A stretch of DNA of 64,000 nucleotides from Epilithonimonas zeae (GCF_900141765.1 NZ_FSRK01000001.1:372001-436000), one strand, 5' to 3'. Shown: positions 9,534-18,583, counted from the stretch's first letter. The notes: a model not told the origin generated them from the letters alone. Translations and numbers: made by a program.

Positions 9534-10889
9534 TTAATTGTTAGCCACTGCTGGTATTGGATCAGCATAGTTGGCAATTCCGTAATTTTGAGTCTGGCAA
9601 AGTTCCGGATTGTTAACGTGCCATTCAAACTCATCTCTGAAGTGTCTGATAGCAGCAGCAACCGGCCAGGCAGCAGCATCTCCCAAAGGACAAATGGTGT
9701 TTCCTTCTATTTTTCTCTGGATGTCCCAAAGCAAATCGATGTCTTCCATTTTCCCTTCTCCTTTTTCTATTTTTTTCAGTATTTTGTACATCCAGCCTGT
9801 TCCTTCACGGCAAGGTGTACATTGTCCACAACTTTCGTGATTATAGAATCTTGCTAAAGTCATTGTATGATTAACGACACACTGGTCTTCATCCAAAACA
9901 ATAAAACCTCCTGAACCCATCATTGTTCCAGTAGCAAAACCACCGTCAGCAAGAGATTCATAATTCATATATCTTGGTTCGCCGTTGATTGTTTTCAGTA
10001 AAAGATTTGCGGGAACAATTGGAACAGAACTACCACCAGGAATACAAGCTTTCAACTTTTTACCATTCGGAATTCCTCCACAATATTCATCAGAATAAAT
10101 GAATTCCTCAACCGTAATGGTCATATCAATTTCATAAACACCTGGTTTGTTGATGTTACCACAAGCAGAAATCAATTTAGTTCCTGTTGACCTTCCTACG
10201 CCAATTTTAGCATATTCCGCACCACCAATTTCGATGATTGGAACAACTGCTGCGATCGATTCAACATTATTTACAACCGTTGGTCTTTCCCAAAGTCCTT
10301 TAACAGCAGGGAAAGGTGGTTTCAGTCTTGGGTTTCCTCTTCTTCCTTCAAGAGATTCAAGTAAGGCAGTTTCTTCTCCACAAATGTAAGCGCCACCACC
10401 TCTTTGAACATAAATCTCCAAATCGTAACCAGTCCCTAAGATATTTTTTCCAAGAAATCCAGCAGCTTTTGCTTCTTCGATGGCTTCTTCCAAAATATCA
10501 GGAATCCAGGAATATTCTCCTCTGATGTAGATGTACGAAACATTGGATCCTAATGTGTAAGAAGAAATCAACATTCCTTCAATCAAAAGATGCGGAAGAA
10601 ACTCCATCAAATATCTGTCTTTGAAAGTTCCAGGTTCAGATTCATCGGCATTCACTACCAAGTGTCTTGGAACGCCTTCCGGCTTTGCAAGGAAACTCCA
10701 TTTCATTCCCGTTGGGAAACCAGCGCCACCTCTTCCTCTAAGTCCGGAAACTTTAACTTCTTCCAGAACTTCGTCGGTCGTCATTTTCAGAGCTTTTTCC
10801 GCTGCTTCGTAACCGCCATGTTTACGGTAAGTCTCGAAGTAACGGATTCCCTCTATATGTGCGTTTTTAAGTAAAAGTTTTTTACTCAT
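9534..10889 (-). CDS. nuoF: NADH-quinone oxidoreductase subunit F
   Basis: This is the NADH-oxidising flavoprotein subunit of complex I, binding FMN and the N3 [4Fe-4S] cluster. The 451-residue protein has the FMN/NADH glycine-rich motifs GLRGRGGAGFPTG (about residue 50) and RGGGAYICGEETAL, and the cluster motif CGQCTPCREGTGW with the distant Cys in NTICPLGDA. Length is normal (about 440-450). It starts 10 bp after nuoE. Confidence 0.97.
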   Translation of the reverse strand: MSKKLLLKNAHIEGIRYFETYRKHGGYEAAEKALKMTTDEVLEEVKVSGLRGRGGAGFPTGMKWSFLAKPEGVPRHLVVNADESEPGTFKDRYLMEFLPHLLIEGMLISSYTLGSNVSYIYIRGEYSWIPDILEEAIEEAKAAGFLGKNILGTGYDLEIYVQRGGGAYICGEETALLESLEGRRGNPRLKPPFPAVKGLWERPTVVNNVESIAAVVPIIEIGGAEYAKIGVGRSTGTKLISACGNINKPGVYEIDMTITVEEFIYSDEYCGGIPNGKKLKACIPGGSSVPIVPANLLLKTINGEPRYMNYESLADGGFATGTMMGSGGFIVLDEDQCVVNHTMTLARFYNHESCGQCTPCREGTGWMYKILKKIEKGEGKMEDIDLLWDIQRKIEGNTICPLGDAAAWPVAAAIRHFRDEFEWHVNNPELCQTQNYGIANYADPIPAVANN

Positions 10890-10899
10890 TTCTTTAATA

Positions 10900-11409
10900 T
10901 TAATCTAAAGCGATTGCTCCTTGTCTGCAAAGCTCAAGGATTTCGTCAACTTTTTCTATTGTTAAATTTTCGTGAAAGAATTTACCCAACTGCATCATTG
11001 GTGCATATCCACAAGCTCCTAAGCATTCAGCAGGCTTCAAAGTAAATAATCCGTCTTCAGAAGTTCCTCCATCTTTGATATTCAGTTTTGTACGGATATG
11101 GTCTAGGATATTGTCACTTCCGTTCAACATACAAGGTCCGGTTCTGCAAACTTCCAAAACATATTTCCCAACCGGCTTCATATTAAACATAGTATAGAAA
11201 GTCGCAACTTCATATACTTCGATCGGCGTGATACTCAATAGTTCAGCTACATAATCCATTACTGGAACTGCTAACCAACCATCGAATTCTTTCTGTGCAA
11301 TGTGCAAGACAGGAATCAACGCAGATTTTTGTCTGCCTTCAGGATATCTTGCGATAATTTTATGAACCTGTGCTAAACTCTCAGGTTTAAAAGCAATTGT
11401 TTCGCTCAT
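10900..11409 (-). CDS. nuoE: NADH-quinone oxidoreductase subunit E
   Basis: This is the thioredoxin-like [2Fe-2S] (N1a) subunit of the NADH-oxidising module. The 169-residue protein has the cluster ligands in CRTGPC and CLGACGYAP, in the usual C-x4-C and C-x3-C spacing. The presence of nuoE, nuoF and nuoG shows that this organism encodes a full NADH-dependent complex I and not the 11-subunit form found in some relatives. Confidence 0.97.
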   Translation of the reverse strand: MSETIAFKPESLAQVHKIIARYPEGRQKSALIPVLHIAQKEFDGWLAVPVMDYVAELLSITPIEVYEVATFYTMFNMKPVGKYVLEVCRTGPCMLNGSDNILDHIRTKLNIKDGGTSEDGLFTLKPAECLGACGYAPMMQLGKFFHENLTIEKVDEILELCRQGAIALD

Positions 11410-11525
11410 TTTATTTAAGATTAAAGAATCAAGAACAAAGAGTCAAGACTCGCGATTCTGAATTCTAAATTCAATTTTTATTTTTGAAATGAAAGTCTTT
11501 TATCTTTCATGTATTTGTCTAATAA

Positions 11526-12749
11526 TTATGCGTCTAATTCTCCCGCAATGATATTCATACTACACATCGTAACAATCGCGTCAGATATTACAGCGCCGGT
11601 AATCATTTCCGGATACGCTTGGTAATAAATGAAACAAGGTCTTCTGAAGTGCAATCTGTAAGGCGTTCTTCCGCCATCGCTCACAAGATAGAATCCTAAT
11701 TCGCCGTTTCCACCTTCTACAGCGTGGTAAACTTCGCCTTTAGGAACATCCGTTTCTCCCATCACGATTTTGAAATGGTAAATCAAAGCTTCCATTTTGT
11801 TGTAAACATCTGCCTTTTCAGGAAGATAGAAATCCGGAACATCTGCGTGGAATGGTCCTTCTGGAAGATTATTGTAAGCTTGATTGATGATTTTCAATGA
11901 TTCCCAAATCTCCTGCTGACGAACCATAAAACGGTCGTAAGTATCGCCCGCAGTTCCAACTGGAATGATAAAATCGAAATCCTCGTAAGAAGAATAAGGT
12001 TGTGCCACTCTCACGTCATAATCTACGCCAGTCGCACGTAGGTTTGGACCTGTGAAACCGTAGCTTAAAGCTCTCTCTGCTGAGATTGCGCCAGCTCCTA
12101 TGGTTCTGTCCATAAAGATTCGGTTTCTTTCTAACAATTGACCGAATTCTGCAAATCTTGCTGGGAAAGTTTTCAGGAAGTCTTTCAACAACTCGTGGAA
12201 TTTCGGTGTGAAATCTCTTTCGAAACCGCCGATTCTTCCCATATTGGTCGTCATCCTTGCACCGCAAATCTGCTCGTACATATCGTAGATACGTTCTCTT
12301 TCGATGAACATATAAGTCAGTCCTGTAATTGCGCCGGCATCCATTCCTGTTACACCGTTACAAATCAAGTGGTCACCAATTCTTGCCAACTCCATCAAAA
12401 TCACACGCATATAATCTACACGCTTAGGTACTTTGATTCCAAGCAATTTCTCAACTGTCATATGCCAACCTAAGTTATTGATCGGTGCAGAACAGTAGTT
12501 CATTCTATCTGTAAGCGTCGTGATTTGTGCAAAGTTTCTTCTCTCAGAGATTTTTTCAAATGCTCTGTGAATATAACCTACAGTTTGTTCAGCGTGAAGA
12601 ATCCTTTCTCCGTCCATTGTAAGAACGTTCTGGAAAATCCCGTGAGTTGCAGGGTGCGTAGGTCCAAGATTCAGGGTGTATAATTGCCCGTCGATTTGTT
12701 CCTTGCTATCGTATTGGTTAAGTATATTAGATAATGAGTTATCTTTCAT
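11526..12749 (-). CDS. nuoD: NADH-quinone oxidoreductase subunit D
   Basis: This 49-kDa-type subunit forms the quinone-binding pocket with NuoB. The 407-residue protein has LGPTHPATHG near residue 30 (quinone-site His) and DRMNYCSAPINN near residue 82 (quinone-site Tyr), and ends in DAIVTMCSMNIIAGELDA. It is not fused to nuoC, unlike in enterobacteria. The flanking spacers (116 bp before nuoE, 75 bp after nuoC) are AT-rich and repeat-like. Confidence 0.97.
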   Translation of the reverse strand: MKDNSLSNILNQYDSKEQIDGQLYTLNLGPTHPATHGIFQNVLTMDGERILHAEQTVGYIHRAFEKISERRNFAQITTLTDRMNYCSAPINNLGWHMTVEKLLGIKVPKRVDYMRVILMELARIGDHLICNGVTGMDAGAITGLTYMFIERERIYDMYEQICGARMTTNMGRIGGFERDFTPKFHELLKDFLKTFPARFAEFGQLLERNRIFMDRTIGAGAISAERALSYGFTGPNLRATGVDYDVRVAQPYSSYEDFDFIIPVGTAGDTYDRFMVRQQEIWESLKIINQAYNNLPEGPFHADVPDFYLPEKADVYNKMEALIYHFKIVMGETDVPKGEVYHAVEGGNGELGFYLVSDGGRTPYRLHFRRPCFIYYQAYPEMITGAVISDAIVTMCSMNIIAGELDA

Positions 12750-12824
12750 ATTCTTTATAATTGATAATTGATAGGTGATAATCGATAATCATTTATCTAT
12801 CATCATTTATCATTTATATTAATT

Positions 12825-13319
12825 TTATCTTCCGAACATACTATCGTTCTTGTCTGTTCTGGTTCCATCTTCCAAGCGATATTCTTTCAACATTGGGTGG
12901 TAACCTAGGTCTTCCATATTAAGGATTGGTCTCAAGTCCGGATGTCCTTTGAATTTGATTCCATAGAAATCAAAAGTCTCTCTTTCCATCCAGTTGGCTC
13001 CGGCATATAATTCAGTCAAAGAATCAACTTCAACATTTTCTCTCGTCATAAAAACTTTAAGACGAATTCTGAAATTGGTCATCATATTATGCAAATGATA
13101 AATAACGCCAATCTCTTTCTCAGGTGTTTCAGGATAATGAATCCCGCAAACATCCGTCAAAAAATTAATTTCTAAACTTGAATCTTTCAAATAATGAATT
13201 ACCTTCTTGATATCGTCTTTCTTGATTTCAACCGTCAGCATTCCGTATGGTTCTGAACTTGAAATCACAGACTCAGGAAATTCTCTCGTGATAGCTTCTA
13301 ATACAAATTCGTTCGTCAT
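12825..13319 (-). CDS. nuoC: NADH-quinone oxidoreductase subunit C
   Basis: This is the 30-kDa-type peripheral subunit. The 164-residue protein shows the family signature ANWMERETFDFYGIKFKGHP (about residues 108-127) followed by the ILNMEDLGYHPMLKEYRL end region. It lies 6 bp after nuoB, so the genes are probably translationally coupled. Confidence 0.95.
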   Translation of the reverse strand: MTNEFVLEAITREFPESVISSSEPYGMLTVEIKKDDIKKVIHYLKDSSLEINFLTDVCGIHYPETPEKEIGVIYHLHNMMTNFRIRLKVFMTRENVEVDSLTELYAGANWMERETFDFYGIKFKGHPDLRPILNMEDLGYHPMLKEYRLEDGTRTDKNDSMFGR

Positions 13320-13325
13320 TATTCC

Positions 13326-13886
13326 TTAGTTGTCGATGTTGTATGAATCTAACAAATGCTGATACTCTGGCATATCTCTTCTTCTGATGCTTTCGCTTTC
13401 TGCCAAAGCCTGCACCTGCATTACACCTTCAATGATTTGTTCTGGTCTTGGTGGGCACCCTGGAACATAAACGTCAACAGGAATAATTTTATCGATCCCC
13501 TGAAGAACCGAATAAGTATCAAAAATACCACCGCTGGAAGCACAAGCGCCAACAGCAACCACCCATTTTGGCTCAGCCATCTGGGTGTAAACTTCTTTCA
13601 AAACTGGTCCTAATTTTTTAGAAATAGTTCCGCAAACCATCAACATATCTGCCTGTCTTGGAGAGAAAGAGTTTCTTTCCATTCCAAATCTTGATGCATC
13701 GTAAGTTGGATTCAATGTCGCCATAAATTCGATTCCACAGCAAGATGTTGCAAAAGGTAAAGGCCAAAGTGAGAACTTTCTTGCCATCCCGATCACACTG
13801 CTCAATTGTGTTGCGAAGAATCCTTCTCCTTCAAATCCTGGAGGAGCGGGCGCATCTGTTTTTATTACTGGTTTATTATCTGACAT
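13326..13886 (-). CDS. nuoB: NADH-quinone oxidoreductase subunit B
   Basis: This subunit binds the terminal N2 [4Fe-4S] cluster, which reduces quinone. The 186-residue protein has the tandem-Cys motif [10 protein letters not shown] (about residue 48) with further ligands in VGACASSGG and [11 protein letters not shown]. It lies 68 bp after nuoA. Confidence 0.97.
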   Translation of the reverse strand: MSDNKPVIKTDAPAPPGFEGEGFFATQLSSVIGMARKFSLWPLPFATSCCGIEFMATLNPTYDASRFGMERNSFSPRQADMLMVCGTISKKLGPVLKEVYTQMAEPKWVVAVGACASSGGIFDTYSVLQGIDKIIPVDVYVPGCPPRPEQIIEGVMQVQALAESESIRRRDMPEYQHLLDSYNIDN

Positions 13887-13954
13887 TTTTTCTAGATTTT
13901 AAATTTTAGACTTTAATTGATTCAATTTTAAATCCAAAACGTAATTAAATTAAT

Positions 13955-14326
13955 TTATTTGTCCCAATCCAAAGCGCCTCTTTTCCAGACGTAGAAAAAA
14001 GCGACAAAGAAAATAGCAACAAACGTAAGTACGGCTAAAAAGCCTTCCATTCCAAATTCTCTGAAGTTAACAGCATAAGGATAAAAAAATACGATTTCTA
14101 TATCGAATAATACAAACAATACAGCAGTTAAGAAATATTTGATGGAGAAAGGCGTTCTAGCGTTTCCCTCAACAGGAATACCACATTCCCAACTTGAATT
14201 TTTGGTAGAATTACCTTTCTTTTGTTTTGGTCCCAAAAAATGTGCACCCAACAAAGAAATGATAACAAAGCCCAATCCAACTCCTGCTTGAATGAGTATT
14301 GGAATATAATTTTCAGGTAAATTCAT
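13955..14326 (-). CDS. nuoA: NADH-quinone oxidoreductase subunit A
   Basis: This is the first gene of the operon and encodes a three-helix membrane subunit of 123 residues. The loop SSWECGIPVEGNARTPFSIKYF (about residues 42-63) carries the conserved Cys and acidic residue, and FVLFDIEIVFFYPYAV is the conserved second helix. A -7 box lies about 20 bp upstream of the ATG. Confidence 0.96.
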   Translation of the reverse strand: MNLPENYIPILIQAGVGLGFVIISLLGAHFLGPKQKKGNSTKNSSWECGIPVEGNARTPFSIKYFLTAVLFVLFDIEIVFFYPYAVNFREFGMEGFLAVLTFVAIFFVAFFYVWKRGALDWDK

Positions 14327-14346
14327 AAAGTCTAAATTTAACTATG

Positions 14347-14354
14347 CAAAAATA
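14347..14354 (-). promoter_or_regulatory. -7 box of the nuo operon promoter
   Basis: The minus strand reads TATTTTTG, matching the Bacteroidota consensus TAnnTTTG, with 20 bp between it and the nuoA ATG. I see no TTG at the expected -33 distance, so only the -7 element is supported. Confidence 0.5.
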
Positions 14355-14449
14355 CTAAATAAAGATTTAATATATTAAATTATCCGCCTTCGGAAGAGCA
14401 GACAAAAGTCTGTTTTTGTAAATTTAGAACAGTTATAAATAAGGACTGA

Positions 14450-14632
14450 TTAGTCTTTCTTACTTATCTTCTTGAGAACAAGATAAGCTATATAAGCGAT
14501 GTACAGAAACAATACGCTGGCAAACAAGATGTTGATGACAGCATCCAATCTGTCGTCTTTGACTGGCTTGTAGAAATTGTAAGCTACAAACAAAATGATA
14601 AGACCTGCGTATATGTAAAGTTGCTTTTTCAA
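14450..14632 (-). CDS. Small membrane protein, unknown function
   Basis: The 60-residue frame encodes two predicted TM helices (IYAGLIILFVAYNFY and NILFASVLFLYIAYIAYLVL) separated by a charged loop, with a basic C-terminus KKISKKD. The only usable start is a TTG at 14632 (MKKQLYIYAG); no ATG is available. A candidate promoter (TAGATTTC with a TTG 23 bp upstream inside a palindrome) precedes it. It could be a real flavobacterial small membrane protein or a chance frame. The membrane topology and Lys ends favour a real gene. Confidence 0.55.
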   Translation of the reverse strand: MKKQLYIYAGLIILFVAYNFYKPVKDDRLDAVINILFASVLFLYIAYIAYLVLKKISKKD

Positions 14633-14672
14633 TTGAATTGGATTTTAAAGGTCAGAAATCTAAGTTGAAATA

Positions 14673-14704
14673 TAATTTAGTTAAACAATTGTTTAACTAA
14701 ATTA
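14673..14704. repeat. 32-bp perfect palindrome
   Basis: A perfect two-fold symmetric sequence is centred on TTAAACAATTGTTTAA and extends 8 bases further on each side. It contains the stop codon of the GNAT-like gene and the candidate -33 TTG of the 60-residue gene. There is no strong T-run, so it is not a typical intrinsic terminator. Confidence 0.85.
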
Positions 14705-15832
14705 ATCATTGATGTTCAAAGAGTAGGTTCTTCTGCTTTTATGATGCACGGGATGATAATCCTGCCAAAGAACTTGTACGTTTTTGTTTTCCTCTAACTC
14801 TGGATTGGTTTCAAGAAATTTAATGCCTTTACTTTTAAGATTCATCTGGATGGATTTGAAAATCATAGAAGTAACACCACGTCTCTGATATTCCGGATGA
14901 ATTCCTATCAAATAAAAATTTGCTCTGTCGTTTTTCTTTCCGGCTTGTAAAAAATGCCACCAAGCAAAAGGGAAAAGCTTTCCGTTGGCTTTCTGCAAAG
15001 CTTTGGAATAAGAAGGCATTGTAATCGCAAAAGCCACTAAATTATCATTTTCGTCCGCAACACAAGTGATGTAATCTTTATCAATAAAACTGAAGTATTT
15101 CTCTTTGTAAGATTTGATTTGCTCGTCCGAAATTGGTGTGTAAGTTGAAAGCGATTTGTAAGTTTCATCCAAAAGCTTAAACATCGGTTCTACATAAGGA
15201 AGAATCTCTTTTTTGTTATTAAACTTTAAAGTTCTCAATTTGTATTTCTGAGCAATCAAAGCACTGAATTTCTCTATTTTTTCTGGTAAAACGTCAGGGA
15301 ATTGCAATTCAAATTCTACCCACTCTTTTTCCTTAACCAAACCTAATTTCTCCAGATGTTTCGGATAATATTCGAAGTTGTAAATTCCAATCATTGTTGC
15401 CAATTTATCAAACCCGAAAATCAACATTCCGGCTTTGTCAAGATTCGTAAATCCCATTGGACCTTCGATTTTATCGATTTGATTTTCTTTGGCGTATTTA
15501 ATTGCTTCATTAATCAAAGCTTTGGAAACTTCCTCGTCATCAATAAAATCAATCCATCCAAATCTTACTTTTTTGATTCCCAATTCCTGAGCTTCCTTAT
15601 TATTAATCATCACCGCAATTCTACCAACGATTTTATCATTTTTATAAGCTAAAAATTGTTTCGCCTGAGAATATAGCAACGCAGGATTTTCATCCTTATT
15701 CCAAATGTCTTTTTCATCGTTGATTAAAGGTGGAACAAAATTCGGGTTGTTCTTGTACAATTCCATCGGGAATTTTATGAATTTTATCAAATCACTTTCC
15801 GTAACCACTTGCTTTATAATGATGTTTTCCAT
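14702..15832 (-). CDS. GNAT-superfamily-like protein
   Basis: This 376-residue protein resembles the large, two-part GNAT-like proteins common in Bacteroidota and related to YghO. Residues 1-100 contain FIKFPMELYKNNPNFVPP and FLAYKNDKIVGRIAVMIN (a GNAT beta-strand pattern). Residues 290-350 contain FYLIGIHPEYQRRGVTSMIFKSI, a typical acetyl-CoA pyrophosphate-binding stretch (Q/R-x-x-G). I choose the ATG at 15832 over an in-frame TTG at 15847, because the promoter at 15853-15882 would place the transcript start near 15847. The substrate is unknown. Confidence 0.8.
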   Translation of the reverse strand: MENIIIKQVVTESDLIKFIKFPMELYKNNPNFVPPLINDEKDIWNKDENPALLYSQAKQFLAYKNDKIVGRIAVMINNKEAQELGIKKVRFGWIDFIDDEEVSKALINEAIKYAKENQIDKIEGPMGFTNLDKAGMLIFGFDKLATMIGIYNFEYYPKHLEKLGLVKEKEWVEFELQFPDVLPEKIEKFSALIAQKYKLRTLKFNNKKEILPYVEPMFKLLDETYKSLSTYTPISDEQIKSYKEKYFSFIDKDYITCVADENDNLVAFAITMPSYSKALQKANGKLFPFAWWHFLQAGKKNDRANFYLIGIHPEYQRRGVTSMIFKSIQMNLKSKGIKFLETNPELEENKNVQVLWQDYHPVHHKSRRTYSLNIND

Positions 15833-15852
15833 ATTCTTGCTTATCAATAAGA

Positions 15853-15882
15853 CAAAGATAGTTTTTAAGGTAAAATGTGCAA
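15853..15882 (-). promoter_or_regulatory. Promoter of the GNAT-like gene
   Basis: The minus strand reads TTG, a 19-bp spacer and TATCTTTG, a full match to the Bacteroidota -33/-7 promoter. The -7 box is 20 bp upstream of the ATG at 15832. Confidence 0.7.
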
Positions 15883-15943
15883 TGCTTTGGCATAATTTTT
15901 ACTCAAAAATCATAGATTTATTTTAATGTAAATTTTATTAAAA

Positions 15944-16651
15944 ATGACTGGTTATTATTTAATTATTGGAATTTCTATGTTGTTTAGTTGGATTGTTTCC
16001 TCTAGACTCAAATCGAAGTTCGAATATTACTCCAAAGTCCATCTACGAAATGGAATGTCTGGAAAAGAAGTTGCGGAAAAAATGTTGAGAGACAACGGGA
16101 TTACCGATGTTCAGGTAGTTTCTGTTCCAGGACATTTGTCTGATCATTATAATCCTGAAAATAAAACAGTTAATCTTTCGGAAGCGGTTTATATGCAAAG
16201 AAACGCCGCCGCCGCCGCAGTTGCAGCTCATGAATGTGGACATGCTGTACAACATGCAGTTGGTTATTCTATGTTACAATTGAGGTCAAAAATGGTTCCG
16301 ATTGTCAATATCAGCTCTAATCTTTTACAGTTTGTTTTGTTTGCTGGTATTGCCATAATGGCAGCAACCAGAAGTATTGATAATCCAAACGGAAATACAA
16401 CAGTTTTAGCAATTGGTGTAATATTGTTTGCTGTGACAACATTGTTTGCATTTATAACATTACCAGTGGAGTATGACGCTAGTAATCGCGCTTTGCAATG
16501 GTTGAAATCTACAGGAACAGTAACTGCTGAGGAATATGAAGGCGCAGAAGATTCTTTGAAATGGGCGGCCAGAACTTATGTTGTGGCAGCGCTCGGTTCT
16601 TTGGCGCAATTGCTTTATTTTGCATCGATGTTATTAGGGAATAGAAGGTAA
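15944..16651 (+). CDS. Membrane zinc metallopeptidase, YugP type
   Basis: This 235-residue inner-membrane protein belongs to the neutral zinc metallopeptidase family 2 (YugP-like). The first residues form a TM helix. HECGH at residues 96-100 is an HExxH zinc site inside the family motif AAHECGHAVQ, and LPVEYDASNRAL downstream supplies the likely third ligand. Two further TM helices follow, at about 125-147 and 155-175, and another near the C-terminus. The biological substrate is not established for this family. It stands alone on the plus strand, converging with the YigZ gene 3 bp away. Confidence 0.88.
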   Translation: MTGYYLIIGISMLFSWIVSSRLKSKFEYYSKVHLRNGMSGKEVAEKMLRDNGITDVQVVSVPGHLSDHYNPENKTVNLSEAVYMQRNAAAAAVAAHECGHAVQHAVGYSMLQLRSKMVPIVNISSNLLQFVLFAGIAIMAATRSIDNPNGNTTVLAIGVILFAVTTLFAFITLPVEYDASNRALQWLKSTGTVTAEEYEGAEDSLKWAARTYVVAALGSLAQLLYFASMLLGNRR

Positions 16652-16654
16652 AAG

Positions 16655-17251
16655 TTATGAAAAATTAAATTCCAAAAGCATCTCGGACAACTCGTCTGAG
16701 ATGCTTTCTCTTTTAGAGGTTTTGATATTGGCTTGGATGATACAAATTTCCTGAGCATCGAAGTCAAGGATTTTTGCATCGTATTTATTAAGCAAAGTAA
16801 AAATTTGATTTTGTTGTGAGAATTTGAACTTTAATTCGATTTTAGATTCTAATTCTTTAGTAATGATCGTGGCTTGTTCTAAAGTATATTTCGCTGATTC
16901 TTTGTAAGCTTTTACAAGTCCACCAACGCCTAATTTTGTTCCTCCGTAATATCTTATCACAACTACTAAGATGTTCGTGATTTGATGGGCGAGAAGTTGA
17001 TTGTAAATAGGCAATCCGGCACTTCCGGAAGGTTCGCCGTCATCGTTAGCGCGATAATTTTCGCCGTTGATTCCTAATCTGTAAGCATAACAATGATGTG
17101 TTGCTTTTGGATGAATTGATTTTAAGTGATTTAATGAATCCTTAATCTCAGATTCAGAGTTAACGGGATAAGCAAAACCAATGAACTTGCTTCCCTTTTC
17201 TTTGAGCAAAATATCTTCAATCGGTTTCTGTATGGTTTGGAATTCAAACAT
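16655..17251 (-). CDS. yigZ: YigZ/IMPACT family protein
   Basis: The 198-residue cytoplasmic protein has the UPF0029/IMPACT N-terminal domain: KGSKFIGFAYPV, HPKATHHCYAYRLG, NDDGEPSGSAGLPIYNQL and VVVIRYYGGTKLGVGGLVKAY (about residues 18-128). A C-terminal ferredoxin-like domain follows. The exact biochemical role of bacterial members is uncertain; eukaryotic IMPACT regulates translation. A complete promoter ends 4 bp from the start codon, suggesting a leaderless message. Confidence 0.9.
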   Translation of the reverse strand: MFEFQTIQKPIEDILLKEKGSKFIGFAYPVNSESEIKDSLNHLKSIHPKATHHCYAYRLGINGENYRANDDGEPSGSAGLPIYNQLLAHQITNILVVVIRYYGGTKLGVGGLVKAYKESAKYTLEQATIITKELESKIELKFKFSQQNQIFTLLNKYDAKILDFDAQEICIIQANIKTSKRESISDELSEMLLEFNFS

Positions 17252-17255
17252 TCGT

Positions 17256-17285
17256 CAAAAATATAAATTCCAAAAAGAATTTCAA
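17256..17285 (-). promoter_or_regulatory. Promoter abutting the yigZ start (leaderless candidate)
   Basis: The minus strand reads TTG, 19 bp, then TATTTTTG, and only 4 bp later the ATG of yigZ. With a start site 4-7 bp after the -7 box, the transcript would begin at or within the start codon. Confidence 0.65.
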
Positions 17286-17424
17286 ATTGTTAATATTCAA
17301 TTATTATATAAAAATGTGTGAATCTATTAGTGTTTATAGGAGTCAGATAAGAATTGTCAAACGAGTTGTGGAAACTTCTTAAAGAAATCTTAAAGAAATA
17401 AAATTCAGTAAATTAATTTTTGCG

Positions 17425-17432
17425 TAATTTTG
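17425..17432 (+). promoter_or_regulatory. -7 box of the ketoacyl-ACP synthase III-like gene
   Basis: TAATTTTG matches the TAnnTTTG consensus and lies 22 bp upstream of the ATG. No TTG is seen at the usual -33 distance. Confidence 0.45.
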
Positions 17433-17454
17433 CATTCAAATTTTTTTTAAATCA

Positions 17455-18534
17455 ATGCCTAATACAGTAATCATTGGCTCCGGAAGTTATATCCCGGAAA
17501 ACGTAATAGAAGGTTCTCATTTCAAGGACTCGATTTTCTATGATGATAATAATCAATTGATTGAGAAACCAACTGAGGAAATCATCGAGAAGTTTGTAGA
17601 TATTACGGAAATCAAAAGAAGGAGATATATGAATCCTGAAGATTTTAATTCTGACCTTGGTCTCAGAGCTTCTATTGAAGCTATAGAAGATGCAGGTATT
17701 GATAAAGAAGAGATTGATTATATCATCTATGCCACCAATTTTGGGGAATTAGATACGGATGGTGTTCCGAATTTTATGCCTTCTATGTCAGCTAGGCTGA
17801 AGGGTAAATTGGGAATTAAAAGAAGAGATTGTGTCAATTATGATATGATTTTCGGTTGTCCGGGTTGGGTAGAATCTTTGATTCTTGCTGATACGATGAT
17901 AAAAGCTGGAAAAGCTAAAACTGTTTTGGTAGTTGGTGGTGAAACTTTGAGTAGAGTAACTGACCCTTATGACAGAAACAAAATGATTTTTGCAGATGGC
18001 GCTGGAGCTGTTGTTGTAACGGCTACGGAAGATACTACTGTTGGTGTGATAGCGGATAATACGCTTTGTGATAATGGTGAAGAGCTTTGCTTTTTGGAAA
18101 ATGCACCTTCTTTGAATTTGGAGCACGATCAAAGTAAATTATACATCAGAATGAGAGGTCGTAAAATCTACGAATACGCTCTGAAAAATGTTCCTGATGC
18201 AATAAAAGCAACTATTGAAAAAGCGAATCTCGATATTTCCGATATCAGCAAAGTCTTGATTCATCAGGCTAATGCAAAGATGGATTATGCGATGATTGGC
18301 AGACTTTTCAAATTATACGGACAAAAAGAATATGATCACGCGATTTCTCCGATGACGATTCAGGAATTAGGAAATTCTTCAGTTGCAACAGTTCCTACTT
18401 TGTTTGATTTAATCAGAAAAGGGAAAATGGAAGGTCAGCATTTCACGCCAGGTTCTCATATTTTGTTTACATCTGTTGGCGCCGGGATGAACATCAATTG
18501 TGTTGTTTACAAGTTTCCGGAAGGGAAAATTTAA
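17455..18534 (+). CDS. 3-oxoacyl-ACP synthase III family protein
   Basis: This thiolase-fold condensing enzyme has 359 residues. The catalytic triad is intact: Cys135 in DMIFGCPGWVESL, His270 in VLIHQANAKMDYA and Asn307 in ELGNSSVATVP. It would join an acyl-CoA or acyl-ACP primer to malonyl-ACP in the cytoplasm. It is longer than the housekeeping FabH (about 317-330), with an N-terminal insertion around residues 25-45, so it may serve a specialised lipid or polyketide route instead of primary fatty acid initiation. No other fatty-acid genes adjoin it. Confidence 0.88.
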   Translation: MPNTVIIGSGSYIPENVIEGSHFKDSIFYDDNNQLIEKPTEEIIEKFVDITEIKRRRYMNPEDFNSDLGLRASIEAIEDAGIDKEEIDYIIYATNFGELDTDGVPNFMPSMSARLKGKLGIKRRDCVNYDMIFGCPGWVESLILADTMIKAGKAKTVLVVGGETLSRVTDPYDRNKMIFADGAGAVVVTATEDTTVGVIADNTLCDNGEELCFLENAPSLNLEHDQSKLYIRMRGRKIYEYALKNVPDAIKATIEKANLDISDISKVLIHQANAKMDYAMIGRLFKLYGQKEYDHAISPMTIQELGNSSVATVPTLFDLIRKGKMEGQHFTPGSHILFTSVGAGMNINCVVYKFPEGKI

Positions 18535-18583
18535 GATAATAAAATTGAATTAAAGTAAAATTCAATTTTAAACGTTTATAATG

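Noticed and set aside
11410-11525. AT-rich spacer between nuoE and nuoD with TTGACTC-like words, considered as an internal promoter.
   Set aside because: No convincing TAnnTTTG box at proper spacing on the minus strand; the nuo genes read well as one operon.
14391-14418. A small plus-strand hairpin (CAGAC/GTCTG with T5) downstream of the 60-residue gene.
   Set aside because: Only a 5-bp stem, and no plus-strand gene ends before it, so a terminator call is not justified.
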